From the NCBI RefSeq assembly GCF_000308695.1, contig NZ_BAGG01000093.1, positions 124,001 through 188,000 of the forward strand: 64,000 nucleotides of DNA. Direction: 5' to 3'. The position numbers and the translations under genes are program-made. This document shows, in pieces, positions 17,136-28,201 of this stretch (position 1 is its first letter; each line of letters starts with the position of its first letter). Below the pieces are notes generated by a model. It was given only the letters and a program-made list of their open reading frames with translations, did not search any database and was not told where the DNA came from. Origin of the DNA: Nocardia takedensis NBRC 100417 (lineage in GTDB: Bacteria > Actinomycetota > Actinomycetes > Mycobacteriales > Mycobacteriaceae).

Positions 17136-17494
17136 CCGACGGATTCACGCACCACGGCCACCCTAGACGACCGCCGACGGAGGCTGTTCGATCACGCACG
17201 CGAGCGCGGCGCGGCGGCGACCTCGCGCACACCGAGGGCGAGCGGACACCGCGCGGCGACCGGCGCGAGCACGCTGCCCGGTCCGACCGCCTTCGAAACC
17301 GAATCGCTGGTTTCGTTCACCAACACCTGGAGTACCCGGCCTTTCCGGATCAGCGGGGCCCCTCGGAGCTTAGCTCCCGTGAAGGGCTGACGTAGCCTAG
17401 CCTGTCCGCGGCACCACCCGCACCACGTACCCCGCGCATCACGAAGCGACCGGACCCACGAACGCGCGTTCGAGGAATTAGGCATACTCGTCCG
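17136..17494. other. Intergenic region between divergent stress-signalling genes
   Basis: About 360 bases separating the PP2C operon from the PAS-ANTAR gene. It must carry two divergent promoters. On the plus strand a SigF-like signal lies at 17309-17335; on the minus strand TAGGGT (17160-17165) is a possible -10. The small inverted repeat GGAGCTTAGCTCC lies near 17362-17374. No coding frame looks real. Confidence 0.5.
17309..17335 (+). promoter_or_regulatory. Candidate SigF-type promoter
   Basis: GGTTT, 16 bases, then GAGTAC: one mismatch to GGWWT-N16-GGGTAY. It is 160 bases upstream of the PAS-ANTAR gene, so a long leader would be needed. Pattern evidence only. Confidence 0.3.
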
Positions 17495-18184
17495 GTGACC
17501 GAAATCAAGGAAGTCGACGACGCCGACGCCACCGAAGCCGCGGACCAGGTGCTCGGCGGCGGTCTGGCGCTGACGGCGGGCCGGTTCGGCTTCCGCTTCG
17601 CCGACCAGCGGTGGGAGTGGTCCGACGAGGTGGCGGCCATGCACGGCTACGGGGTCGGCGAAGCCGTTCCCACCACCGAGATGCTGCTCTCGCACAAGCA
17701 CCCCGACGACCGGGAATGGGTCGCCTCGGTGATCTCCGACTCGGTCGCCAAGTCGCAGCCCTTCTGCAGCAGGCACCGGATCATCGACACCAAGGGCGAG
17801 CTCCACGAGGTCATCGTGCTCGCCGACGCCCTGATCGAGGACGACGTGGTGGTCGGCACCACGGGCTACTACATCGACCTGACGGCCGCCTTGGACCAGG
17901 AGCGCCGCGACGTCGTCGCCGAGACGCTGCCCGAACTCCAGGAGTCGCGCGCGGCCATCGAACAGGCCAAGGGCGTGCTGCGCTACGTCTACCGCATCAG
18001 CCCGGAGCAGGCGTTCGACGTGCTGCGCTGGCGCTCCCAGGAGACCAATACCAAACTGCGCGACCTCGCCGCGCAGATCATCCGCGACCTGGACACCCTG
18101 CCCGGTCCGGCCGCGCACACCCAGACCCAGTTCGACCACCTGCTGCTCACCGCGCACCTGCGGCTCACCGCCGAGCAGAACTGA
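17495..18184 (+). CDS. PAS-ANTAR antiterminator-type regulator
   Basis: Protein of 229 residues with a PAS domain (about 35-130: WEWSDEVAAMHGYGVGE, HPDDREWV, GTTGYYIDLTAALD) and a C-terminal ANTAR domain (about 135-195: IEQAKGVLRYVYRISPEQAFDVLRWRSQETNTKLRDLA). ANTAR domains bind paired RNA hairpins to prevent transcription termination; PAS domains sense redox, light or small ligands. This combination is common in Nocardia and mycobacteria, with targets mostly undefined. GTG start at 17495. It sits at the edge of the SigF signalling hub and ends at a strong hairpin terminator shared with gatA. Confidence 0.9.
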   Translation: MTEIKEVDDADATEAADQVLGGGLALTAGRFGFRFADQRWEWSDEVAAMHGYGVGEAVPTTEMLLSHKHPDDREWVASVISDSVAKSQPFCSRHRIIDTKGELHEVIVLADALIEDDVVVGTTGYYIDLTAALDQERRDVVAETLPELQESRAAIEQAKGVLRYVYRISPEQAFDVLRWRSQETNTKLRDLAAQIIRDLDTLPGPAAHTQTQFDHLLLTAHLRLTAEQN

Positions 18185-18213
18185 CCTTCGCCCCGCCGCT
18201 CGCGGGGCGAAGG
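18185..18213. terminator. Bidirectional hairpin terminator
   Basis: Perfect 12-base inverted repeat (CCTTCGCCCCGC and its complement) around a 5-base loop. It lies exactly between the convergent stops of the PAS-ANTAR gene and gatA. No T-run, as usual in this GC range. Confidence 0.75.
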
Positions 18214-18220
18214 CACGGGT

Positions 18221-19693
18221 TCAGGCGATCGGACCGCGCGCGGCCTCGTAGGCCGCGCCCACCCGATACAGACGGTCGTCGGCCAGGGCCGGGGCCATGA
18301 TCTGCAAGCCGACCGGCAGGTTGTCGTCGCGGCTGAGCCCCGACGGCACCGACATCGCCGGGTGACCGGCCAGGTTGGTGGGCAGAGTGCACAGGTCCGA
18401 CAGGTACATCGCCAGCGGATCGTCGACCTTCTCGCCCAGCTTCCACGGCGTGAACGGACTGGTCGGCGAGACCAGCACGTCGACCTGTTCGTAGGCGCGG
18501 TCGAAATCGCGGGTGATCAGCGTGCGCACCTTGAGCGCCTGACCGTAGTAGGCGTCGTAGTAGCCGGCCGAGAGCGCGTAGGTGCCGATCATGATGCGGC
18601 GTTTGACCTCGGGACCGAAACCGGCCGCGCGGGTGGCGGCCATCACCTGTTCGGCGCTGTGGTTGCCGTCGTCGTCCACGCGCAGGCCGTAGCGCATCGC
18701 GTCGAAACGGGCCAGGTTGGACGACACCTCACTGGGCATGACCAGGTAGTAGGCCGACAGCGCGTACTCGAAGTTCGGGCAGGACACCTCGACGACCTCG
18801 GCGCCGAGTTCCCGCAGCACCGCCACGGCGGCGTCGAAGGATTCGATGACCCCGGGTTGGTAACTGTCGGAATGCAATTCCTTGACCACGCCGACCTTCA
18901 CACCGCGCAGGTCGCCCGCCGCGCCTTCGCGCGCCGCGGCCACCACCGGTGCGACCGGCACGTCGCGGGAGGTGGAATCGCGCGGGTCGTAGCCGGCGAT
19001 CACCTCGTGCAGCAGCGCGGTGTCGAGCACGGTGCGACCGCACGGCCCGCCCTGGTCCAGCGAGGACGCGCACGCGACCAGGCCGTAGCGCGACACGGTG
19101 CCGTAGGTGGGTTTCGTGCCGACGGTGGCCGTCACCGCGGCGGGCTGCCGGATGGAGCCGCCGGTGTCGGTGCCGATGGCCAGCGGGGCCTGGTAGGAGG
19201 CCAGCGCCGCGGCCGAACCGCCGCCGGACCCGCCCGGGATCCGGGAGGTGTCCCACGGGTTGCGGGTGGGGCCGTAGGCCGAGTTCTCGGTGGACGAACC
19301 CATCGCGAATTCGTCCATGTTGGTCTTGCCGAGGATCGGGATGCCCGCGGCGCGCAACCGCGCGGTGACCGTCGCGTCGTAGGGCGAGACCCAGCCCTCG
19401 AGGATCTTCGACGCGCACGTGGTGGGCGCGTCGACGGTGGTGAACACGTCCTTGAGCGCCAACGGGACGCCGGCCAGCGGCGAAGCGGGCGCGGCCCCCG
19501 ACCCCAGCGTGGCGTCCACGGCGGCCGCGGCGGCCAGCGCCTGCTCGGCGCCGACGTGCAGGAACGCGTGAATCTCCCCGTCCGCCTGCGCGATCCGGTC
19601 CAGATGGGCCTGGGTGACCTCGACGGAGCTGATCTCGCGCGCGTGGATGCGCGCGGCGAGTTCGGCCGCGGTGCTGGTGGTCACATCGCTCAT
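18221..19693 (-). CDS. gatA: Asp/Glu-tRNA amidotransferase subunit A
   Basis: Amidase-signature subunit of 490 residues of the GatCAB complex, which converts Glu-tRNA(Gln) (and Asp-tRNA(Asn)) to the correct amide form by releasing ammonia from glutamine. The Ser-cisSer-Lys triad is readable: Lys81 in LALKDVF, Ser156 in [10 protein letters not shown] and Ser180 in [11 protein letters not shown]. Length and ends match the family. The ATG at 19693 overlaps the gatC stop (ATGA). GatB is not in the window; in mycobacteria it lies a little downstream in the same cluster, but here other genes occupy that side. Confidence 0.96.
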   Translation of the reverse strand: MSDVTTSTAAELAARIHAREISSVEVTQAHLDRIAQADGEIHAFLHVGAEQALAAAAAVDATLGSGAAPASPLAGVPLALKDVFTTVDAPTTCASKILEGWVSPYDATVTARLRAAGIPILGKTNMDEFAMGSSTENSAYGPTRNPWDTSRIPGGSGGGSAAALASYQAPLAIGTDTGGSIRQPAAVTATVGTKPTYGTVSRYGLVACASSLDQGGPCGRTVLDTALLHEVIAGYDPRDSTSRDVPVAPVVAAAREGAAGDLRGVKVGVVKELHSDSYQPGVIESFDAAVAVLRELGAEVVEVSCPNFEYALSAYYLVMPSEVSSNLARFDAMRYGLRVDDDGNHSAEQVMAATRAAGFGPEVKRRIMIGTYALSAGYYDAYYGQALKVRTLITRDFDRAYEQVDVLVSPTSPFTPWKLGEKVDDPLAMYLSDLCTLPTNLAGHPAMSVPSGLSRDDNLPVGLQIMAPALADDRLYRVGAAYEAARGPIA

Positions 19694-19989
19694 TCGCCTT
19701 CTCCCAGGATCTGCGGGACCACGAAACGCTGCTCCTCCACCGCGGGCGCGCCGGACAGCGCCTCGCCGGGGGTCAGACTCGGCCGGACCTCGTCGGGCCT
19801 GGTCACGTTCGTCGCCGGATTCGGCGAGGAGGTGGGCGGCACGTCGGCGGCGGCGACCTCGGAGATGGTGCGCACGTGGCTCAGGATCGAGTCGAGCTGA
19901 CCGGCGAACTGGTCCAGTTCGGCGTCGGACAGCGCGAGCCGGGACAGCCGGGCGAGGTGTGCGACCTCGTCGCGGGAGATGGCGGGCAC
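19690..19989 (-). CDS. gatC: Asp/Glu-tRNA amidotransferase subunit C
   Basis: Small GatCAB subunit of 99 residues that stabilises the GatA-GatB interface. Family features: the start [33 protein letters not shown], then [13 protein letters not shown], and the C-terminal [12 protein letters not shown] chose the GTG at 19989 (AAAGGGG about 8 bases upstream) because it gives the family length; an ATG at 20010 is the alternative. First gene of the gatCA pair, divergent from the ACT-domain gene. Confidence 0.94.
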   Translation of the reverse strand: MPAISRDEVAHLARLSRLALSDAELDQFAGQLDSILSHVRTISEVAAADVPPTSSPNPATNVTRPDEVRPSLTPGEALSGAPAVEEQRFVVPQILGEGE

Positions 19990-20259
19990 CGCGGGGACCC
20001 CTTTCGGCATGGTCGAGCGTGGTGAGGAATCGGAGAACCCAGCCAGCCTAGCCCCATGGACGACGGCCCCCTCGCGCGCGCCCGGAATGCGACGACACAC
20101 CCACGGAACTAGTGAGACACGCCGGTCTGGCACGAAATTGCCGCGTGGCGTTGCTCACCCGCGCCTATTCGAGTCGATAACAGACGGTCCGGGGTGTAAG
20201 GATTGCCCCACCGGGGTATCCGACGACCACGCTCGGCCGGCAAGAGGAAAGGATCGCGC

Positions 20260-20910
20260 GTGTCATATCTGCTCCGCGTGCAACTTCCGGATCGCCCGGG
20301 AAGCCTCGGCGCACTCGCGCTCGCACTGGGCTCCGTCGGCGCGGACATCCTCTCGCTGGACGTGGTCGAGCGAGGCGCGGGTTTCGCGGTGGACGATCTG
20401 GTCGTGGAGGTTCCGCCCAACGCGCTCCCGGACACGCTCATCACCGCCGCGGAATCCATCGGCGACGTCCACGTGGACTCGATCCGCCCCTATTCCGGCG
20501 TCCTGGACACCCACCGCGAACTCGAACTCATCGACCAGGTCGCCGGCGCGCGCGACGATCGCATGCAGGTCCTGGTCGACGGCGTGCCCCGGGTGCTGCG
20601 GGTCGGCTGGTGCACGATCATCGACGTCGGCCCGCAAGGGGCCTATCGCGTCGTCGGCAGCCAGAGCGCACCCGAGACCCAGGCGGGCTCCGCCCCGTGG
20701 ATGCCGTTGGACAAGCCCACCGTCCTGGATCCCGACGCCGAATGGGTGCCCGAGATCTGGCAGGACATGGACACCAAACTCGCCGCCGCCCCGCTCGGCG
20801 CGAGCGGCCGGGTCCTCATGCTCGGTCGCCCCGGCGGCCCCGACTTCCGCCCCTCCGAGGTCGCGCGCCTGGGCTACCTCGCGGGCATCGTCGCGGGCGT
20901 GCTGGGTTAG
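20260..20910 (+). CDS. ACT-domain protein (Rv3013-like)
   Basis: Cytoplasmic protein of 216 residues. The N-terminal ACT domain (SYLLRVQLPDRPGSLGALALALGSVGADILSLDVVERG) is the amino-acid-binding fold used in allosteric enzymes and regulators; the rest (about 90-216) has no recognised domain. It is conserved beside gatCA in mycobacteria as Rv3013, with no established function. GTG start at 20260 with AGGAAAGGA upstream. Its stop and the stop of the convergent GNAT gene share two bases. Confidence 0.88.
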   Translation: MSYLLRVQLPDRPGSLGALALALGSVGADILSLDVVERGAGFAVDDLVVEVPPNALPDTLITAAESIGDVHVDSIRPYSGVLDTHRELELIDQVAGARDDRMQVLVDGVPRVLRVGWCTIIDVGPQGAYRVVGSQSAPETQAGSAPWMPLDKPTVLDPDAEWVPEIWQDMDTKLAAAPLGASGRVLMLGRPGGPDFRPSEVARLGYLAGIVAGVLG

Positions 20911-21428
20911 TTCCCCCGACTCGCGGCCAACTCCAGGCGCAGGACGGTCAGGGGGTCGCCCGCGTCGGTCTGCCAGTCGCGTTCCGGGACGGCCGCGAAC
21001 CCGAGGCGGTCGTAGATGCGGCGCGCGTCGAGCATCGCGGGCATGGTCGTGAGCACCACCGCGTCGAAATCCTCGGCGCGCGCGATCTCGATCACCTTGT
21101 CCACCAAGGCCGTTCCCACGCCGAGCCCGCGCGCCGCCTTCGACACCGCCAGCATCCGGAACTCCAGTTCTCCCGGGCGCGCGATATCGGCGTACGGGCT
21201 CGCCGGACGCGCCACCGTCAGCGAACCGAGCACCCGGCCCTCGTGCTCGGCGACCAGGATCTGCGCGTGTTCGGCCCGGTGCGGCGTATCGGCCAACTCC
21301 CGCACATACGGGCTGTGGCGGCGGACGTAGCCCTCCCCCACGTACACCTCGAGGGTCAGCTCGCCGACGGCCTCGAAATCCCGCGGACCAGCCGTGCGGA
21401 TCTCCGGTGCGGTCGCGCTGTCACCCAT
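20907..21428 (-). CDS. GNAT-family N-acetyltransferase
   Basis: Protein of 173 residues with the GNAT fold: beta4 strand GELEFRMLAVSKAARGLGVGTALVDKVIEIA contains the acetyl-CoA pyrophosphate loop (R/Q-x-x-G-x-G as ARGLGVGTA), followed by VVLTTMPAMLDARRIYDRLGFAAVPERDW. The substrate cannot be read from the sequence. ATG at 21428 has AGGA about 9 bases upstream; an ATG nine bases earlier has none at the right distance. The convergent stop overlaps the ACT-protein stop. Not part of the M. tuberculosis order I recall, so an insertion in the core. Confidence 0.85.
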   Translation of the reverse strand: MGDSATAPEIRTAGPRDFEAVGELTLEVYVGEGYVRRHSPYVRELADTPHRAEHAQILVAEHEGRVLGSLTVARPASPYADIARPGELEFRMLAVSKAARGLGVGTALVDKVIEIARAEDFDAVVLTTMPAMLDARRIYDRLGFAAVPERDWQTDAGDPLTVLRLELAASRGN

Positions 21429-21502
21429 GTGCGGCATCCTGCCGGCCCCACCGCCCGCCGCGGACCGGCCCGCCCGCGACTGAGAACCACGTCACAGGGC
21501 GC

Positions 21503-21862
21503 TCACTTCCCGAGATCGACACCGCCCTGCCCGTCCGGACGCAGGATCTGCCACCGATCCGGCTTGCCCGAGGGATACACCACCGGGAAATGGTCGCCGA
21601 TCGACGGCCAGCGGTGCACCTCCCACACGAATCGCCCGTAGACCACCCGCTCGGGCACCGTCGGCCCGCTCAACGTCCCGGTGATCGTCACGAACTGCTC
21701 GCCGAGCGCGTCCGGCACGGGACTAACGCCCGTCACGTACAGCGACCCCTGTTCCGGCTGCGCCCCGCCCGCGAACCCGCCGCCGCCCCGCCCCCGCCGG
21801 TACAGCACGATCATGGCGACCAACGTCGTGACCATGATGATCAGCATCGCGATTTCCAGCAT
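21503..21862 (-). CDS. Small membrane-anchored hypothetical protein
   Basis: Protein of 119 residues. A single N-terminal membrane helix (MLEIAMLIIMVTTLVAMIVLY) is followed by a basic/Gly linker (RRGRGGGG) and a soluble domain of about 85 residues. That domain has several beta-type stretches (EQFVTITGTLSGPTVPERVVYGRFVWEV) and ends GGVDLGK. I do not recognise the family. GTGGGG precedes the ATG at 21862 by a few bases. The same strand carries the AAA ATPase 45 bases upstream, so the two may form an operon. Confidence 0.75.
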   Translation of the reverse strand: MLEIAMLIIMVTTLVAMIVLYRRGRGGGGFAGGAQPEQGSLYVTGVSPVPDALGEQFVTITGTLSGPTVPERVVYGRFVWEVHRWPSIGDHFPVVYPSGKPDRWQILRPDGQGGVDLGK

Positions 21863-21906
21863 GAACCCCACTGTATGAGGTGTCGACGAGGGCGCGGGAC
21901 GGCCCG

Positions 21907-23148
21907 CTACACGGCGCTCAGCTCGGAGGTGCCCTGCTCGGTGCGCCGCACCCGCCACGCGGCGGCGCCCGCTCCCGGCCGGCGACCGAGGATCTCGGGG
22001 TCGGCGGTGGTGAAGATCAGTTGCGCGCCGCGGACATTGGCGTCGGGGCTGCGGAACAGGTCGAGCAAGCGGGTGAGCTGCGCGGCGGACAGGCGGGCGT
22101 CGATATCGTCCACGGCCAGCACCCGGCCTTCGTCCAAGGCGTCGTAGACGGTGGGCAGCAGGCGCAGCAGCGCCAGCGCGGAGGCGGATTCGTCGGTGAG
22201 ATCGAACGGCGCGTCGACACCGGCGTGCACGGTGCGCAGCCCCGCCCCGCGCCGGGCCGTCATCCGCGCGTACATCGCCTCGCGGGCCGCGCGCAACGTC
22301 GTGAGCTCGCGTTCGAGCATGAGCGCGGTGACGCCGTGTTCGGCCGCCAGCGCCTCGGCGTGACCGGGTGAACTCGCGCACCGGTCCACCTGCGCGGCGG
22401 TGCCCGCGATATCGGCGTCGAGTTCGCGCAGATAGTCGGCGTAGAGCGGATCCGGTTCGGCGAGCAGCACATCGGTGATGCCGAGCCCCGCCTCGCGCAC
22501 CGCCAGCAGCAGTCGGGCCGCGTTGCGCGAGGAGACCGACAGGTGCGCGCCCAACCGGTGCGCCACGGCCGCGGGCTCCGGCGCGCCCGTGTGCACGTCC
22601 AGCAACGCCGAGAACCACCGGTAGGCGGGCACCAGCGCCTCGGCGTACATCTGGCCCGCCAGACTCAGCAGCAGCGCGTTCGGGCGCACCAGCGGCACCA
22701 ACGCCGCGATCCCGAAACGCGCCGCCTCGAACTGCGGACCGATCCGGATGCCGGACTCGGTGCGCTCGAAGACGATCCGACGCCGCGAACGCGGATGGGT
22801 GTGCAGCCATTCGGCGGTCACGTCGGCGTTGTCGAGACGGAAACCATAGGTGTAGGGCACACCTTCGGCGACGAAGCCCGCCTCGAACTCCGTGGGCCGA
22901 TCCGGGAATCCGAGATGCGGGGTGCGCACCGGACCCGCGTAGGGGTCCCAGCCGGTCACCGAATGCAGGACCGCGTCGCGCATCCGCGCCAGCGCGTCGA
23001 TCACACTCGTCTTCCCGGCGGCCGTCGCCCCGTGGATCGCGGTCACCGGCACCGCCAGCGGGCCGCTCCCCCGCGAGAGCCGCAACTCCTGGGGTTCGGC
23101 CAGCGATCGGTGGTTGGTCACCTGAAAACTCCGCAGCATGGGCGACAT
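21907..23148 (-). CDS. Solitary AAA-type ATPase (OLD/AAA_15-like)
   Basis: ATPase of 413 residues. N-terminal strand FQVTNHRSLAEPQELRL and Walker A GATAAGKT (40-47) are as in the AAA_15/AAA_21/OLD ABC-like ATPases. A Walker B-like VLAVDDIDARLS and a following H-loop-type segment (AQLIFTTADPEIL) lie near the C-terminus. There is no TOPRIM nuclease domain. Members of this broad group include DNA-repair and phage-defence proteins, but also many of unknown role; a small membrane protein gene follows downstream. Start: ATG at 23148 or 23139; GGAAG fits the second somewhat better. Not in the mycobacterial order, so an insertion. Confidence 0.8.
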   Translation of the reverse strand: MSPMLRSFQVTNHRSLAEPQELRLSRGSGPLAVPVTAIHGATAAGKTSVIDALARMRDAVLHSVTGWDPYAGPVRTPHLGFPDRPTEFEAGFVAEGVPYTYGFRLDNADVTAEWLHTHPRSRRRIVFERTESGIRIGPQFEAARFGIAALVPLVRPNALLLSLAGQMYAEALVPAYRWFSALLDVHTGAPEPAAVAHRLGAHLSVSSRNAARLLLAVREAGLGITDVLLAEPDPLYADYLRELDADIAGTAAQVDRCASSPGHAEALAAEHGVTALMLERELTTLRAAREAMYARMTARRGAGLRTVHAGVDAPFDLTDESASALALLRLLPTVYDALDEGRVLAVDDIDARLSAAQLTRLLDLFRSPDANVRGAQLIFTTADPEILGRRPGAGAAAWRVRRTEQGTSELSAV

Positions 23149-23295
23149 ACTTCCGGTCCGCCCCCGCGGCACCCCACAGCGGCCCGTCCTCCGCGCGCCG
23201 CCGGCGCGGCCCACGGATGCGACGCACGCTGCGACAACGCCCGTGATCGGCGTTAGCATGCAGGGGAATTGTCTTCGACGGATGAGGGTTGCGCG

Positions 23296-23646
23296 ATGGG
23301 AAACACGGTGCGTCGTCTGCTGGTTCGCGGGGGCCTCGCCGCGGCGCTCGGCCTCGGTTCGCTGATCGCGCTCGGTCCGCAGGCGGTCGCCGAAGGCTGC
23401 CCCGCGGGCACCGCGCGCGTGTTCTTCAGCAACTCCACCAACACCTGCCAGCCCGCGGGCAGCGCCACCTACGCCAACCCGTGGGCCAGTCGCGTGTGCA
23501 CCACCTCGGGCACCCGGGTCGTCATCGACACCACCGGCAAGCGCAAGGCCGACAAGCGCCACATCGAACTCGAACCGGCCGGCTTCTGCGCCCAACTCGA
23601 CCTCAACGGCCAGCAGAGCGCCACCATCCAGGTCCTCCCCGAATAG
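23296..23646 (+). CDS. Small secreted hypothetical protein
   Basis: Exported protein of 116 residues. The signal peptide (MGNTVRRLLVRGGLAAALGLGSLIALG) is predicted to be cleaved after AVAE near residue 33. The mature protein is about 83 residues with four cysteines (EGCPAG, NTCQPAG, SRVCTTSG, GFCAQL), which could form two disulfides. GAGGG precedes the ATG by 6 bases. I do not recognise the family. It diverges from the AAA ATPase and converges on ligA. Confidence 0.8.
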   Translation: MGNTVRRLLVRGGLAAALGLGSLIALGPQAVAEGCPAGTARVFFSNSTNTCQPAGSATYANPWASRVCTTSGTRVVIDTTGKRKADKRHIELEPAGFCAQLDLNGQQSATIQVLPE

Positions 23647-23652
23647 TCGGAC

Positions 23653-23679
23653 GGCGCGGGGCCTGCGCCCTGCCGCGCC
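23653..23679. terminator. Possible hairpin terminator
   Basis: GGCGCGG and CCGCGCC arms separated by 13 bases, directly after the secreted-protein stop and before the convergent ligA stop. Short stem, no T-run; weak call. Confidence 0.3.
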
Positions 23680-23734
23680 TCCGCCGGGCGCACGCGCGCG
23701 GCCATTCGGCCCACCGGGTGCGGACGGCCGAGAA

Positions 23735-25954
<2,220 letters not shown>

Positions 25955-27007
25955 TCAGTCGAAGGTCAGCGCCTGCGGTTCGTCGGCGTAGACCCGGGCG
26001 ACCTCCCCCGCCAAGGCCAGCGCCCGCCGCGCCCACGACAGCGACGCGTTGCCCAGCCCGCACGCGGGAGACACCGTCACCGACCGCCCCAGCACAGCCC
26101 GATCGAAGCCCAGCCGATCCATGAGACGAACACCCGGTTCGGCGATCGTGCGCCAGTCGACGGGGCCCGCGGGTTCGCTCGTGGGCACCAGACCCAGCAC
26201 CAGATGTTTCCCGGCGTCGAGCAGTTCCCCGACCGAGTCGAGGTCCTTCGTGCCGATCGCGGCGATGTCGAAGCCGATCCCCGCCGCCGCCGTGCCGCGC
26301 AGGAAATCCAAGGCGGGCGGTTCCGCGCAACAGTGCACCAGCACGGGAACGGACTGCGCGGTGATCACCGTGTCCAGCACCGCCTCGGCCTCGGGGGCCG
26401 GCAGCGATCGCACCGTGTTCAGCACGCTCACCCCGCGCAGCGCGCCCTCGAGCACCTCGTTCACCGACGGTTCGTCCAGTTGCAGAACCACCCGCGCGCC
26501 CAGACGCGCGCGGATCTCGGCGACGTGCCGGTCCAAGCCCTCGGCCAGCGACTCCGACAGGTCGCGCACCGCGCCCCGGTCGGTGAGCGCGCGGTGTCCG
26601 CCGGGCAATTCGACCTGCGCCGCCAAGGTCAGCGGCCCGCAGGACTGCACCTTGATCACCCGGTCGGCGCCCGCCGAACCCGACGTCTCCCACACTTCCT
26701 CGAGGGCGTCCAGGTCGGCGCGCAGCAGATCGCGGGCTCGCCGCGACAGCGCGCCCGGACGGGCGGCCAACCGGTAGCCGCGCGGCGTCGTGTCGAAACG
26801 CATGTCGACCAGCAGCGCCGAGGCGCGCCCCACGGTGTCCGCGCCCGCGCCCCGGGCGGGCAGTTCGACCAGATGCGCCAACTCGGTCAGTTCACCGAGG
26901 ATCGTCGCGGCGGCCTCGCGCGGATCGACACCGGGCCAGGAGCCCACCCCGGTCGCGACGCCGCCGCGCAACACCGTCTCGCGTTCCTCGGTTCGACTGT
27001 CGCTCAC
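25955..27007 (-). CDS. MetE-like cobalamin-independent methionine synthase family protein
   Basis: Protein of 350 residues built like the C-terminal barrel of MetE or uroporphyrinogen decarboxylase. Near the N-terminus GVGSWPG, then VQSCGPLTLAAQVELPGG, LQLDEPSVNEVLEGAL, VHCCAEPPALDFL and SPACGLGNASL. The His-Cys pair in VHCC and the Cys in SPACGLG are where MetE keeps zinc ligands. It lacks the N-terminal MetE half, so it may transfer methyl groups to a thiol other than homocysteine-tetrahydrofolate chemistry. Conserved beside ligA in mycobacteria (Rv3015c) without an established reaction. GTG at 27007 has GAGAGGGG upstream. Confidence 0.82.
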   Translation of the reverse strand: MSDSRTEERETVLRGGVATGVGSWPGVDPREAAATILGELTELAHLVELPARGAGADTVGRASALLVDMRFDTTPRGYRLAARPGALSRRARDLLRADLDALEEVWETSGSAGADRVIKVQSCGPLTLAAQVELPGGHRALTDRGAVRDLSESLAEGLDRHVAEIRARLGARVVLQLDEPSVNEVLEGALRGVSVLNTVRSLPAPEAEAVLDTVITAQSVPVLVHCCAEPPALDFLRGTAAAGIGFDIAAIGTKDLDSVGELLDAGKHLVLGLVPTSEPAGPVDWRTIAEPGVRLMDRLGFDRAVLGRSVTVSPACGLGNASLSWARRALALAGEVARVYADEPQALTFD

Positions 27008-27085
27008 CGCGATTCGCCCCTCTCGATCGGACCGCCGCCCCGACGCGACGGCGTCGGACCGGGCCACCGCAGCGGCGCACGCATC

Positions 27086-28201
27086 CTATTCCGCGACGGC
27101 GGCGGCGCTGTCGGTGACCGTGCGCTCGGCATCGGCCGCGCCGATGGTCCCGCTGCCGATCACCTCGTCGCCGACCTCGTCCGGCCGATACAGCACCACG
27201 GCCTGACCGCGCGCGACACCCGTCAACGGCTCGCGCAACCGCACCACGAGCCCGGCGCCGACGGCTTCGGCCACCGCGGACGCGGTGCCGCCGTGCGCGC
27301 GCACCTGCGCCACACACTCCACCGGCCCCTCGGGCGCGCTGCCCGACGTCCACACCGCGCGGTCGGCCTCGATCGTCCAGACCTGCAGATCCTCCGCCGA
27401 CCCCACCCGCACCGTGCCCGTCTCCGGGTCGATCGCGGTGACGTAACGCGGCCTGCCGTCCGCGGCGGGACCGGGCAGCCCCAGCCCCTTGCGCTGACCG
27501 ACCGTGAACCCGTGCACGCCGTCGTGGCGGGCCAGTTCGCGACCGTCGGAATCGACCACCGCACCCGGCCGGACACCGATCTTCGCGCCCAGGAAAGCGC
27601 GGGTGTCGCCGGACGGGATGAAGCAGATGTCGTGGGAGTCGGGCTTGTTCGCCACCGCGAGCCCGCGCTCGGCGGCCTCCGCGCGGATCGCAGGCTTCGG
27701 GGTGTCCCCGACCGGGAACATCGCGCGGGACAACTGCTGGGCGGTCAGCACCGCCAGCACGTAGGACTGATCCTTGTCGGCGTCGACCGCGCGGCGCAGC
27801 ACCCCGTCCTCGAGGCGCGCGTAATGGCCGGTGACCACGGCGTCGAAACCGAGCGCCACCGCCCGATCGGCCAGCGCCGAGAACTTGATCTTCTCGTTGC
27901 AGCGCAGACACGGATTCGGCGTCTCCCCCGCCGCGTAGGAGGCGACGAAATCGTCGATCACGTCCTCCTTGAAGCGGTCCGCGAAATCCCAGACGTAGAA
28001 AGGGATTCCGAGCACGTCGGCGGCGCGCCGGGCGTCACCGGCGTCCTCCTTGGAACAGCAACCGCGCGAACCGGTGCGCAACGTGCCCGGGGTGGCCGAG
28101 AGCGCCAGATGCACGCCCACCACCTCGTGACCGGCGTCGACGGCGCGCGCCGCCGCAACGGCCGAATCCACACCACCGCTCATCGCCGCGAGAACCCGCA
28201 T
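27086..28201 (-). CDS. mnmA: tRNA-specific 2-thiouridylase
   Basis: Enzyme of 371 residues that thiolates U34 of tRNAs for Lys, Glu and Gln, using sulfur from a cysteine desulfurase. PP-loop SGGVDS at 8-13 binds ATP; the catalytic cysteines are Cys98 in NPCLRC and Cys193 in [10 protein letters not shown]-terminal beta-barrel domains follow. Its ATG overlaps the TGA of the desulfurase gene (TGATG), coupling sulfur donor and acceptor. Ortholog of Rv3024c. Confidence 0.96.
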   Translation of the reverse strand: MRVLAAMSGGVDSAVAAARAVDAGHEVVGVHLALSATPGTLRTGSRGCCSKEDAGDARRAADVLGIPFYVWDFADRFKEDVIDDFVASYAAGETPNPCLRCNEKIKFSALADRAVALGFDAVVTGHYARLEDGVLRRAVDADKDQSYVLAVLTAQQLSRAMFPVGDTPKPAIRAEAAERGLAVANKPDSHDICFIPSGDTRAFLGAKIGVRPGAVVDSDGRELARHDGVHGFTVGQRKGLGLPGPAADGRPRYVTAIDPETGTVRVGSAEDLQVWTIEADRAVWTSGSAPEGPVECVAQVRAHGGTASAVAEAVGAGLVVRLREPLTGVARGQAVVLYRPDEVGDEVIGSGTIGAADAERTVTDSAAAVAE

